A stretch of DNA of 36,704 nt from Paracidovorax anthurii (lineage in GTDB: Bacteria > Pseudomonadota > Gammaproteobacteria > Burkholderiales > Burkholderiaceae_C), in assembly GCF_003269065.1 (NCBI RefSeq), contig NZ_QLTA01000008.1, forward strand, positions 18,735 to 55,438. Direction: 5' to 3'. The translations under genes were made by a program, and so were the position numbers. Under the pieces are notes generated by a model. The model was not told where the DNA came from. It did not search any database and worked only from the letters and a program-made list of their open reading frames with translations. Positions 1-6,543 of the stretch are shown here, one piece after another; positions within the stretch are counted from its first letter, which is position 1, and each line of letters begins with the position of its first letter.

Positions 1-32
1 GTTTCAATCCACGCGCCCACACGGGGCGCGAC
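1..32 (-). CRISPR. Single type I-C-like CRISPR repeat at the left edge
   Basis: The first 32 bases have the shape of a type I-C repeat. On the minus strand the unit starts GTCGCGCCCC and ends GTGGATTGAAAC, and it contains the inverted arms CGCGCCC and GGGCGCG that form the usual repeat hairpin. The ATTGAAAC 3' end and the 32-nt length match what is known of subtype I-C repeats. Only one unit is present, so the array, if there is one, lies to the left outside the window and would be transcribed leftward. No cas genes are in the window. The repeat begins exactly at base 1, so neither a spacer nor a second repeat can be confirmed. Confidence 0.75.
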
Positions 33-240
33 CCCCGTCCTTATAACCCCTTGTCCCCCCACCCCTTTTCCCCGCATTCGCGCGAACCCCGCCCCATGCC
101 GGGCCGGTAAGCCACCCGTCCGGCGATGCCCTGAGAAAACCCCTTGCACCGCAAGCACTTGCGCCCGCGCGAACCCCCAAGGCGCGGGCCGATCGCTTCG
201 GGTTCGCGGCGGGGGCGGGGTGCGAGGGGCTGGCGGCGGA
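33..240 (-). other. Gene-free stretch: possible CRISPR leader and nth 3' region
   Basis: No convincing gene is seen in these 208 bases. If the CRISPR repeat is read leftward, this is the leader side. Next to the repeat it holds G/C tracts on the two strands and a TTATAA at 42-47, the only A/T-rich hexamer nearby and a possible -10 element. The right part follows the nth stop codon and holds two hairpins (151-162 and 163-189). The leader assignment is inference from repeat orientation only. Confidence 0.35.
163..189 (-). terminator. Hairpin downstream of nth, possible weak terminator
   Basis: A perfect 8-bp stem, GCCCGCGC at 163-170 with GCGCGGGC at 182-189, closes an 11-nt loop about 50 bases after the nth stop. 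A second small hairpin, GCAAG/CTTGC at 151-162, follows on the minus strand. There is no direct U-tract: the nearest T run on the minus strand is near 136-139. It may be a weak or Rho-dependent end that separates nth from the leftward CRISPR transcript. Confidence 0.3.
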
Positions 241-885
241 TCAGGGCGCGGGCGTCTTGGGCTCGTAGCCGCACCACGGCGCCGCCACGCATTCCCAGCA
301 GCGGGGCTTGCGGGCCTGGCACACGTAGCGGCCCAGCAGAATGAGCCAGTGGTGCGAGTCCACGGCGTAGGCCGGGGGCACGCGCTTGAGCAGTTGCATC
401 TCCACCGCGAGCGGGTTCTTGCCCGGCGCGAGGCCGGTGCGGTTGCCCACGCGGAAGATGTGCGTGTCCACCGCCATGGTGGGCTGGCCGAAGGCCACGT
501 TGAGGACCACGTTGGCGGTCTTGCGGCCCACGCCGGGCAGGGCCTCCAGCTCTTCGCGGGTGCGCGGCACCACGCCGCCGTGGCGTTCCACGAGGATGCG
601 GCAGGTCTCCATCAGGTGGCGGGCCTTGCTGCGGTAGAGACCGATGGTCTTGATGTAGCCCTCCAGGCCTTCCAGGCCCAGGGCCAGGATGGCGTGCGGG
701 GTGTTCGCCACGGGAAAGAGCCTGCGCGTGGCCTTGTTCACGCCCACGTCGGTGGCTTGCGCCGAGAGCAGCACGGCGGTCAGCAGCTCGAAGACGGAGG
801 TGTATTCCAGCTCGGTGTTGGGCTGCGGGTTGGCCGCGCGGAGGGCGGCGAAGAAGGGCTCGATCTGTGCGGTCTTCATCATCAT
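241..885 (-). CDS. nth: Endonuclease III (base-excision repair DNA glycosylase/AP lyase)
   Basis: This 214-residue protein is endonuclease III, which removes oxidised pyrimidines and cleaves abasic sites. The helix-hairpin-helix LPGVGRKTANVV (residues 116-127) carries the catalytic Lys122, and VDTHIFRVGNR carries the catalytic Asp140. The C-terminal 4Fe-4S cluster ligands are complete as C-X6-C-X2-C-X5-C (Cys189, 196, 199, 205). The length matches the E. coli enzyme. Three consecutive ATG codons (885, 882, 879) could start it. None has a clear Shine-Dalgarno sequence, so the first was taken and the true start may be one or two codons later. It is divergent from the aminotransferase gene and appears to be monocistronic. 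Confidence 0.95.
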   Translation of the reverse strand: MMMKTAQIEPFFAALRAANPQPNTELEYTSVFELLTAVLLSAQATDVGVNKATRRLFPVANTPHAILALGLEGLEGYIKTIGLYRSKARHLMETCRILVERHGGVVPRTREELEALPGVGRKTANVVLNVAFGQPTMAVDTHIFRVGNRTGLAPGKNPLAVEMQLLKRVPPAYAVDSHHWLILLGRYVCQARKPRCWECVAAPWCGYEPKTPAP

Positions 886-1078
886 GGTCGTGGGGCGGGC
901 GCGCCGGCCTCGGGCGGGCGGCTTCGGTGCCGGGGGGCATTGTCCCGCACGGCGGGCCCCGCCGGCGCGCACCCCCCGCGCTTGCAGGAAACCTGCTCGC
1001 GGATTGGCGACAATGCGCGCTGGTCCACCCACCCCTCCACCCCTTCCTTCCATCCCCCGCCTTCCGAGAGCATCGTCC

Positions 1079-2275
1079 ATGCAATTCGCGTCCCGCCTCG
1101 CCAACGTCGAAACCTCCGCCATCCGCGAGCTGTTCAAGCTGCTGGGCAAGCCCGGCATCATCAGCTTCGCCGGGGGCTTTCCCGACAGCGCCATGTTCGA
1201 CGTGGACGGCATCCGCGAGGCGAGCGAGCGCGCGCTGCGCGAGGAGCCCGGCGCCGCGCTGCAGTACGGCGCCACCGAGGGCTACGACCCGCTGCGCGAG
1301 CAGATCGCCGCGTTCATGGCGGCCAAGGGCGCGCAGGGCGTGGCGCCCGGGCAGCTCATCGTCACCACGGGCAGCCAGCAGGCGCTGGACCTGCTGGGCA
1401 AGACCCTCATCAGCCCGGGCGACAAGGTGATCGTGGAGGGGCCCACCTTCCTCGCCACCATCCAGTGCTTCCGCCTCTACGGCGCCGAGCTGGTGAGCGC
1501 GCCCGTGGACGGCCAGGGCGTGGACCCCGAGGCGCTGGAGAAGCTCATCGTGGAGCACCGCCCCAAGTTCGTGTACCTGATCCCCACCTTCGGCAACCCG
1601 AGCGGCGCGCTGCTGCCGCTGGAGCGCCGCCGCAAGATCCTGGAGCTGGCCGCGCGCCACGGCACGCTGATCGTGGAGGACGATCCCTATGGCGACCTCT
1701 ACTTCGGCGAGGCGCCGCCGCCCAGCCTGCTGGCGCTGTCGGCCACGGTGCCCGGCAGCCGCGAGCTGCTGGTGCACTGCGGCAGCCTGAGCAAGGTGCT
1801 GAGCCCCGGCCTGCGCGTGGGCTGGCTGATCGCGCCGGCCGAGCTGCTGGCCAAGGCCACGATGTGCAAGCAGTTCAGCGATGCGCACACCAGCACCTTC
1901 GCGCAGGCCACGGCCGCGCAATACCTGCGCGCCGGCCGCATGCCGGCCACGCTGGCCAAGGTGCGCGCGGTGTATGCCGAGCGCGCGCTCGCCATGGGCG
2001 AGGCGCTGCGCCGCGAACTGGGCGACGCGATCGATTTCGTGCAGCCGCAGGGCGGGCTGTTCGTGTGGGCGCGGCTCACGGGCGCGGGCGGCACGGTGGC
2101 CGACGGCAACGTGCTGGCCAAGCAGGCGATCGACAAGGGCGTGGCCTTCGTGCCGGGCACGCCGTTCTTCTGCGCCCACCCCGACCACGCCACGCTGCGC
2201 CTGTCGTTCGCCACGGCCGACGTCGGCCGTATCCGCGAGGGCGTGGAGCGCCTGGGTCAGGCGCTGCGCGGCTGA
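1079..2275 (+). CDS. PLP-dependent class I/II aminotransferase (LysN/MocR-core type)
   Basis: A 398-residue fold-type I aminotransferase. The PLP lysine is Lys239 in GSLSKVLSPGLRVGW. Supporting residues are the Asn173 region (FGNPSG), Asp202 and Tyr204 in EDDPYGDLYF, Arg246, and a late TLRLSF arginine that would bind the substrate carboxylate. The N-terminal FAGGFPDSAMF segment is typical of the 2-aminoadipate/kynurenine aminotransferase-like branch, which transfers amino groups between aromatic, branched or 2-aminoadipate substrates and 2-oxoglutarate. Exact substrate cannot be read from sequence. Start chosen at ATG 1079 because homology-like sequence (MQFASRLANVETSAIREL) begins there; the frame is open much further upstream but that part looks like non-coding translation. 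slyX follows after 58 bp. Confidence 0.9.
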   Translation: MQFASRLANVETSAIRELFKLLGKPGIISFAGGFPDSAMFDVDGIREASERALREEPGAALQYGATEGYDPLREQIAAFMAAKGAQGVAPGQLIVTTGSQQALDLLGKTLISPGDKVIVEGPTFLATIQCFRLYGAELVSAPVDGQGVDPEALEKLIVEHRPKFVYLIPTFGNPSGALLPLERRRKILELAARHGTLIVEDDPYGDLYFGEAPPPSLLALSATVPGSRELLVHCGSLSKVLSPGLRVGWLIAPAELLAKATMCKQFSDAHTSTFAQATAAQYLRAGRMPATLAKVRAVYAERALAMGEALRRELGDAIDFVQPQGGLFVWARLTGAGGTVADGNVLAKQAIDKGVAFVPGTPFFCAHPDHATLRLSFATADVGRIREGVERLGQALRG

Positions 2276-2333
2276 TGCGCGCGGCAGGGTCTTGGCCTTG
2301 GGGGCGCGCGCGGTTTGCGGTCCAATAGCGGCC

Positions 2334-2552
2334 ATGCCCGATACCCCCACCCCTTCGCAGCGGATCGACGAGCTGGAGATCAAGGCCAGCTACGCCGAGG
2401 ACCTGCTGGACCAGCTCAACGTCACCGTCTACCGCCAGCAGCAACAGATCGATGTCCTGCAGCGCGCGCTGGCCGCGCTGCGGCAGCAGTTGCCCGAGGC
2501 GTCCGGCGCGCCGGCGCGCAACCTGCGCGACGAGATTCCGCCGCATTACTGA
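2334..2552 (+). CDS. slyX: SlyX family protein
   Basis: A 72-residue protein with the SlyX layout: an N-terminal segment with RIDELEIKASYAEDLLDQLN, a Gln-rich heptad stretch (YRQQQQIDVLQRALAALRQQL) that should form a coiled coil, and the conserved C-terminal motif DEIPPHY. The family is widespread in proteobacteria; its function is not established, although E. coli slyX lies beside slyD. Here it lies 58 bp after the aminotransferase and 50 bp before an aldo/keto reductase, all on the plus strand, so the three could be co-transcribed. Confidence 0.9.
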   Translation: MPDTPTPSQRIDELEIKASYAEDLLDQLNVTVYRQQQQIDVLQRALAALRQQLPEASGAPARNLRDEIPPHY

Positions 2553-2602
2553 GGCCGGCGCGCGCCGCCTCTTCGCTTCCTTCGCCTGAAAGGCTTCGCC
2601 CC

Positions 2603-3610
2603 ATGCACTACCGCCGTCTCGGCCGCAGCAACCTGCAAGTCTCCGCCCTGTGCCTGGGCACCATGATGTTTGGCGACCAGACGGGCCGCGAGGAGGCGGC
2701 GGCCATCGTGGCCGACGCGCGCGGGCGCGGCGTGAACTTCATCGACACGGCCGACGTGTACACCAAGGGCGCGTCGGAGGCGATGCTGGGCGATCTGCTC
2801 GCGGGCCAGCGCCACGACTGGGTGCTGGCCACCAAGCTCGGCAACAAGATGGGCGAGGGCCCGAACCAGGGCCGCTATTCGCGCGCCTGGATGCTGCGCG
2901 AGGTCGAGGCCAGCCTGTCGCGGCTGCGCACCGACCACGTGGACATCCTCTACCTGCACCGGGACTACCTGGACATGGACCTGCAGGAGCCGCTTTTCGC
3001 GATCGAGGCGCTGCTGCGCGCGGGCAAGATCCGCTACTGGGGCGTGTCCAACTTCCGCGCGTGGCGCATCGCCGAGCTGGTGCACGGCGCGGCGCGCATC
3101 GGCATGCCCGGGCCGGTGGTCTGCCAGCCCTACTACAACCTGCTCAACCGCATGCCCGAGGTCGAGATCCTCCCGGCCTGCGAGCACCACGGCATCGGGG
3201 TGGTGCCCTACAGCCCCATCGCGCGCGGCGTGCTCACCGGCAAGTACCTGCCGGACCAGGCGCCCGCGGCCGGCACGCGCGCCGGTCGGGGCGACAAGCG
3301 CATCGCGGAGACCGAGTTCCGCCGTGAATCGCTGGTGCTGGCCCAGGAGCTCCAGCAGCACGCCAAGGCGCGCGGGGTGACGCTGGCGCAATTCGCCACC
3401 GCCTGGGTGCTGGCGCACCGCGCGGTCAGCGCGGTCATCGCCGGTCCGCGCACGTTGCAGCAGTGGCAGGACTACGCCCCTGCGCTGGACTACACGGTCA
3501 CGCCGGAAGACGAGGCGCTGGTGGACGGGCGGGTGGCGCCGGGCCATCCGTCCACGCCGGGCTATACCGATCCCGCCTATCCGATGCATCCGCGCGTGCA
3601 GAAGGGCTGA
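2603..3610 (+). CDS. Aldo/keto reductase
   Basis: A 335-residue NAD(P)H-dependent oxidoreductase of the aldo/keto reductase TIM-barrel superfamily. The catalytic tetrad is visible: Asp48 and Tyr53 in FIDTADVYTKG, Lys78 in LATKLG, His119 in ILYLHRDY. The GVSNF segment (KIRYWGVSNFRAW) and the late AVIAGPRTLQQW segment are the usual substrate- and cofactor-side motifs. It begins MHYRRLGRSNLQVSALCLGTM, the classic start of the large-loop AKR branch that includes YghZ-like and Kv-beta-like enzymes. It probably reduces small aldehydes or ketones; the natural substrate is unknown. Start is ATG 2603, 50 bp after slyX. Confidence 0.92.
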   Translation: MHYRRLGRSNLQVSALCLGTMMFGDQTGREEAAAIVADARGRGVNFIDTADVYTKGASEAMLGDLLAGQRHDWVLATKLGNKMGEGPNQGRYSRAWMLREVEASLSRLRTDHVDILYLHRDYLDMDLQEPLFAIEALLRAGKIRYWGVSNFRAWRIAELVHGAARIGMPGPVVCQPYYNLLNRMPEVEILPACEHHGIGVVPYSPIARGVLTGKYLPDQAPAAGTRAGRGDKRIAETEFRRESLVLAQELQQHAKARGVTLAQFATAWVLAHRAVSAVIAGPRTLQQWQDYAPALDYTVTPEDEALVDGRVAPGHPSTPGYTDPAYPMHPRVQKG

Positions 3611-3762
3611 CGCAGCGCTTTTTCCAGTGCCGTTGCCGCTGGTGGCGGTACGGCGCACGGTGCGCCGGGTTCCGTGGCCGCTGCAGGCCGCGCGCAGGCG
3701 GCAGGCCCGCCGAAGGGGCCGGTAGGGGCCTTGCGCCGCGCTTCCGCAACGCTTTGCCGCTG

Positions 3763-3777
3763 CTATGAAAACCATAG
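3763..3777. repeat. Short CTATG/CATAG hairpin upstream of the DUF6172 gene
   Basis: CTATG (3763-3767) and CATAG (3773-3777) form a 5-bp inverted repeat around AAAAC. It is the only A/T-rich patch in the 197-bp gap between the aldo/keto reductase and the DUF6172 gene, and it lies about 30 bp before the ATG, so it may overlap the promoter. It resembles the TTGCTAT/ATAGCAA elements elsewhere in the window but is shorter. Confidence 0.35.
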
Positions 3778-3807
3778 TGTGCGAAGGCGAGAGGTTACGA
3801 TCGGCGC

Positions 3808-4221
3808 ATGCGAAAAACCTATGTGCTCCACATCGAGGGCAAGAACCGCGACCGGCTCCTGGACGCCGCCCGCCACGACATCCACCGCTACCTGCGCCGC
3901 GAGCGCCGCCGCACCCTGCCCGAGGGCGTCCGTTTCTGGGACTTCGATTGCCGCTTCGGCGCCACGCAGGACGACGCGCGCAGCATCCTGGAGCAAGAGA
4001 TCACCGGCCTGATCGACGAAGTGGCGCGCTCGGGCGCCGCGCAGTTCTATGTCGAGATCGTGGCCAAGCCGGGTGAGGGCATGCCGCGCAAGCCGGCGGC
4101 GCGCTCGGCGGCTGCTTCGGGCGATGGCCTGGAGGACGAAGGCGGGGAGGACGAAGGCGGGGAGGACGAAGGCGGGGAGGCCGGCGAGGGCGGTGGGGCC
4201 GCCGGCGACGGCGCAGACTGA
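3808..4221 (+). CDS. DUF6172 family protein with acidic repeat tail
   Basis: A 137-residue protein of unknown function. The first 90 residues match my recollection of the DUF6172 family: MRKTYVLHIEGKNRDRLL, then the RYLRRERRRTLPEGVRFWDFDCRFG core, in which a basic run is followed by PEGV-FWDFDC. The remainder is low-complexity and acidic: a GGEDE pentapeptide is repeated three times (DNA repeat at 4132-4176) and the protein ends in Gly/Ala/Asp. No signal peptide or membrane segment is seen, so it should be cytoplasmic. Start is ATG 3808. It is convergent with the helicase gene, with only 42 bp between stop codons. Confidence 0.8.
   Translation: MRKTYVLHIEGKNRDRLLDAARHDIHRYLRRERRRTLPEGVRFWDFDCRFGATQDDARSILEQEITGLIDEVARSGAAQFYVEIVAKPGEGMPRKPAARSAAASGDGLEDEGGEDEGGEDEGGEAGEGGGAAGDGAD
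4132..4176 (+). repeat. Three 15-bp tandem units inside the DUF6172 gene
   Basis: The unit GAGGACGAAGGCGGG occurs three times in succession (4132, 4147, 4162) and encodes Glu-Asp-Glu-Gly-Gly each time. A fourth partial unit (GAGG) follows. The three copies are identical, which points to recent slippage expansion. The unit length preserves the reading frame. Confidence 0.9.
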
Positions 4222-4263
4222 AGCCCGCGGGCCGTGCCACGCGCGGGAGCGTGGCCGGTCAGG

Positions 4264-5610
4264 TCATTCCAGGCGGCTGCCCTCCGGAGGGCCTTCGGCG
4301 GCGCCGGCCTGAGCGGCCGCCGCCGCGCGCAGCTTGTCCTTCTTGCTGGGGCGTTTTCCCTTGATGCCGCCCGTGCCGGGCGGGAGCTTGCCGGGCCGCG
4401 GGGCGGCATCCGGTGCGGCACCGGGCGCCTGCCCGCCGCCCGCCGGCAGCGCCACCTCGAAGCCGGCAAGCTGCTCGACCGGCAGCGACTGCAGGCCCTG
4501 CCGCCGGGCGATCAGCTGCCAATGCGCTGCGGTGCCGGGCGTGACGAAGCTCACCGCCGCACCGCTGGCGCCCGCCCGGCCCGTGCGGCCGATGCGGTGC
4601 ACGTAGTCCGCCGCCGCGCGCGGAAGGTCGTAGTTGACCACCGCCGGCAGGCCGGCGATGTCGATGCCGCGCGCCGCGAGGTCGGTGGTCACCACCACTT
4701 GCCAGCGCTCGTCCTTGAATTCCTGCAGCACCTGCCGCCGCGTGCCCTGGCTCAGGCCACCATGGAAGGGCGACGCATAGATGCCCGCCTTGTAGAGCTT
4801 CTCGGCCACATGTTCGGCGGCGTATTGCGTGGCCACGAACACCAGCACGCGGGTCCAGCCGGCTTCTTCCTTCACGAGGTGCCTGAGCAATTGCGTGCGC
4901 CGGTTGTCTTCCACCGCGATGGCGCGCTGGGCGATGTCGGGCGCGGTGCCCGGCGCCTGCGGGACGTCGATGCGCAGCGGGTCGCGCAGCAGGCCTTCGG
5001 CCAGCGTGGCCACGCCGTCCGGAAAGGTCGCTGAAAAAAGCAGGTTCTGGCGCTGGGCCGGCAGCAGTGCCAGCACGCGCTGCAGCTCCTCGGCGAACCC
5101 CAGGTCCAGCAGCCGGTCCGCCTCGTCCAGCACCAGGGTCCGCACCCACGCCAGCGACAGGGCGTTGTGCTCCACCAGATCCAGCAGCCGACCGGGCGTC
5201 GCCACCACCACATCGGCGCCGCCGCGCAGCGCCATCATCTGCGGGTTGATGGAGACGCCGCCATAGGCCAGGGCAATCTTCAGCCGCCGCGCCGGCAGGT
5301 GCCGTACCAGGTCGCCCAGCACCCCGGCCACCTGCACGGCCAGCTCGCGCGTGGGCACCAGCACCAGGGCGCGCACGCGGCGGGGCGTGTCGCCCGGCCC
5401 GGTCCCGGGTGACTCGGGCAGCAACTGCTGCAGCAGCGGCAGGCCGAACGCCCCCGTTTTGCCCGAGCCGGTCTGCGCGCAGGCCCGCAGGTCGCGCCCC
5501 TGCAGCACGGCCGGAATGGCCTCGGCCTGGACCGGCGTGGGCGTGGTGAAGCCCTGGGCAGCGGCGGCTTGGACGAGGGCGGGCGAGAGGCCGAGGGCGG
5601 CAAAGGGCAT
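4264..5610 (-). CDS. rhlE: DEAD-box ATP-dependent RNA helicase, RhlE-like
   Basis: A 448-residue DEAD-box helicase that unwinds RNA structure, typically in ribosome assembly or mRNA decay. Motifs appear in order: Q-motif region (FTTPTPVQAEAIP, 21-33), Walker A AQTGSGKT (45-52), PTREL (86-90), TPGR (138-141), DEAD (162-165), SAT (193-195), then ARGIDIAGL and HRIGRTGRAG in the second RecA domain. The tail after the core is Ala/Gly/Lys-rich, as in RhlE paralogues of betaproteobacteria. The start is ATG 5610 (MPFAALGLSPALVQAAAAQGF); the frame stays open upstream but without helicase-like sequence. The subfamily label is less certain than the DEAD-box call. Confidence 0.9.
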   Translation of the reverse strand: MPFAALGLSPALVQAAAAQGFTTPTPVQAEAIPAVLQGRDLRACAQTGSGKTGAFGLPLLQQLLPESPGTGPGDTPRRVRALVLVPTRELAVQVAGVLGDLVRHLPARRLKIALAYGGVSINPQMMALRGGADVVVATPGRLLDLVEHNALSLAWVRTLVLDEADRLLDLGFAEELQRVLALLPAQRQNLLFSATFPDGVATLAEGLLRDPLRIDVPQAPGTAPDIAQRAIAVEDNRRTQLLRHLVKEEAGWTRVLVFVATQYAAEHVAEKLYKAGIYASPFHGGLSQGTRRQVLQEFKDERWQVVVTTDLAARGIDIAGLPAVVNYDLPRAAADYVHRIGRTGRAGASGAAVSFVTPGTAAHWQLIARRQGLQSLPVEQLAGFEVALPAGGGQAPGAAPDAAPRPGKLPPGTGGIKGKRPSKKDKLRAAAAAQAGAAEGPPEGSRLE

Positions 5611-5780
5611 GGCGGGCAAAAGAGGGATGCGGCTCGCGCGCGGTGCGCGCTTTCCCGCTGGAAAGAAAGGCGCGATTGTGCGGTAAGCCCCGGGCCGCCC
5701 GGATAATCCGGCCTGCTTCACCCCGAGATCGAGCCTGCCATGCCGTCCATCCCTTCCCACCGGCCTCACCGGAGCCCGCC

Positions 5781-6146
5781 ATGCGCATGAGCCACCCGGG
5801 CGGGCTCGTCTACTCGACCGACTCCGGCCGCATGTGCCCGGCATGCCGCAAGCCGGCGGCGCAGTGCGCCTGCGCTGCGCTGCGTGCCTCGGCCGTGCCG
5901 GCGGGCGACGGCACCGTGCGCGTCTCGCGCGAAACCAAGGGCCGTGGCGGCAAGGCCGTGACGGTGGTGAAGGGCGCTGCGCTGCCGGCGGCCGAACTGG
6001 CGCAGCTGGGCAAACAGCTCAAGGCGGCCTGCGGTTCGGGCGGCACCGTCAAGGACGGCGTGATCGAAGTGCAGGGCGACCATGTGGAGCGCGTGGTGCA
6101 GGCGCTCCAATCGCTGGGCCACAAGGCCAAGCGCGCGGGCGGGTGA
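5781..6146 (+). CDS. yciH: SUI1/YciH family translation-initiation-like protein
   Basis: A 121-residue protein with a SUI1 (eIF1-like) domain. The signature RVSRETKGRGGKAVTVVKG (about 47-65) and the C-terminal GTVKDGVIEVQGDHVERVVQALQ are typical; eIF1-like proteins bind the small ribosomal subunit and affect start-codon selection. The N-terminus carries four cysteines in CPACRKPAAQCAC (Cys19, 22, 29, 31), a plausible zinc site seen in bacterial YciH proteins. Start is ATG 5781; ATG 5787 is also possible. A GATAAT at 5702-5707 is a candidate -10 element. The next gene begins 10 bp after the stop, so the two are probably one operon. Confidence 0.88.
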   Translation: MRMSHPGGLVYSTDSGRMCPACRKPAAQCACAALRASAVPAGDGTVRVSRETKGRGGKAVTVVKGAALPAAELAQLGKQLKAACGSGGTVKDGVIEVQGDHVERVVQALQSLGHKAKRAGG

Positions 6147-6156
6147 GGGCGAGCGC

Positions 6157-6381
6157 ATGGACCCCGCGCAGCTGGAGCGCCTTCTTACCGTCACCATGCC
6201 CTACGGCAAGCACAAAGGCACGCCGATCGCCGACCTGCCGGGCGATTACCTGAACTGGTTCGCGCGTGAAGGGTTCCCGCCCGGCGACATCGGCCGCCTG
6301 CTGGCCCTGATGTTCGAGATCGATCACAACGGGCTCGCGCATCTGCTCGGCCCCCTGCGCGAGGAAGCGCGCCGCCGCTGA
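6157..6381 (+). CDS. DUF3820 family protein
   Basis: A 74-residue protein whose core MPYGKHKGTPIADLPGDYL (from residue 14) followed by WFAREGFP is the DUF3820 signature. The family is described as a putative virulence or quorum-sensing-linked factor, but its biochemical role is unknown. It has no signal peptide or membrane segment. It starts 10 bp after the yciH-like gene, suggesting co-transcription. The 61 bases after its stop hold no clear terminator. Confidence 0.85.
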   Translation: MDPAQLERLLTVTMPYGKHKGTPIADLPGDYLNWFAREGFPPGDIGRLLALMFEIDHNGLAHLLGPLREEARRR

Positions 6382-6442
6382 CCAGCGCCGTGCTCCGAAG
6401 ACCGGAGACAGGGGCCCGGCGCGGGGTCATGCGCCAGACAGG

Positions 6443-6464
6443 CTCAGAACGTGTTCACGATCTC
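6443..6464. repeat. 22-bp direct repeat, left copy
   Basis: A 22-base sequence beginning CTCAGAACGTGTTCACG and ending in ATCTC is present here and again, identical and in the same orientation, at 8710-8731. It contains the short inverted arms CGTG/CACG and GAAC/GTTC. It lies just before the PIP-like promoter of the putative effector gene. Its nature is unknown: mobile-element remnant, dispersed intergenic element or protein-binding site are all possible. Confidence 0.8.
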
Positions 6465-6472
6465 GCAGGGGG

Positions 6473-6535
6473 TTCGCGCCAGACCCCTCTGTCTTCGCTC
6501 GCGGGGCCCCGGCTTCCCGTCATGGAACCTAGCAT
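6473..6535 (+). promoter_or_regulatory. PIP-box-like HrpX promoter (imperfect) with -10
   Basis: TTCGC at 6473-6477 and TTCGC at 6494-6498 are separated by 16 bases. The known plant-inducible promoter box bound by HrpX/HrpB regulators is TTCGB-N15-TTCGB, so this is one base too long. A TAGCAT at 6530-6535 fits the YANNNT -10 and lies 31 bases after the box, inside the expected 30-32 window. A transcript from it would begin only a few bases before ATG 6544, so it would be almost leaderless, which is a point against it or against that start. Confidence 0.35.
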
Positions 6536-6543
6536 CGCTTTCC

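Noticed and set aside
41-2383. A 780-codon minus-strand open frame across nth and the aminotransferase
   Set aside because: Overlaps two clearly identified genes in other frames and shows no domain of its own.
3627-3658. Hairpin after the aldo/keto reductase gene as a terminator
   Set aside because: About 11 pairs with internal loops, and no T-run follows on the plus strand.
6451-6543. Upstream extension of the candidate effector frame
   Set aside because: It covers the 22-bp repeat and PIP-like box and lacks a convincing ribosome-binding site.
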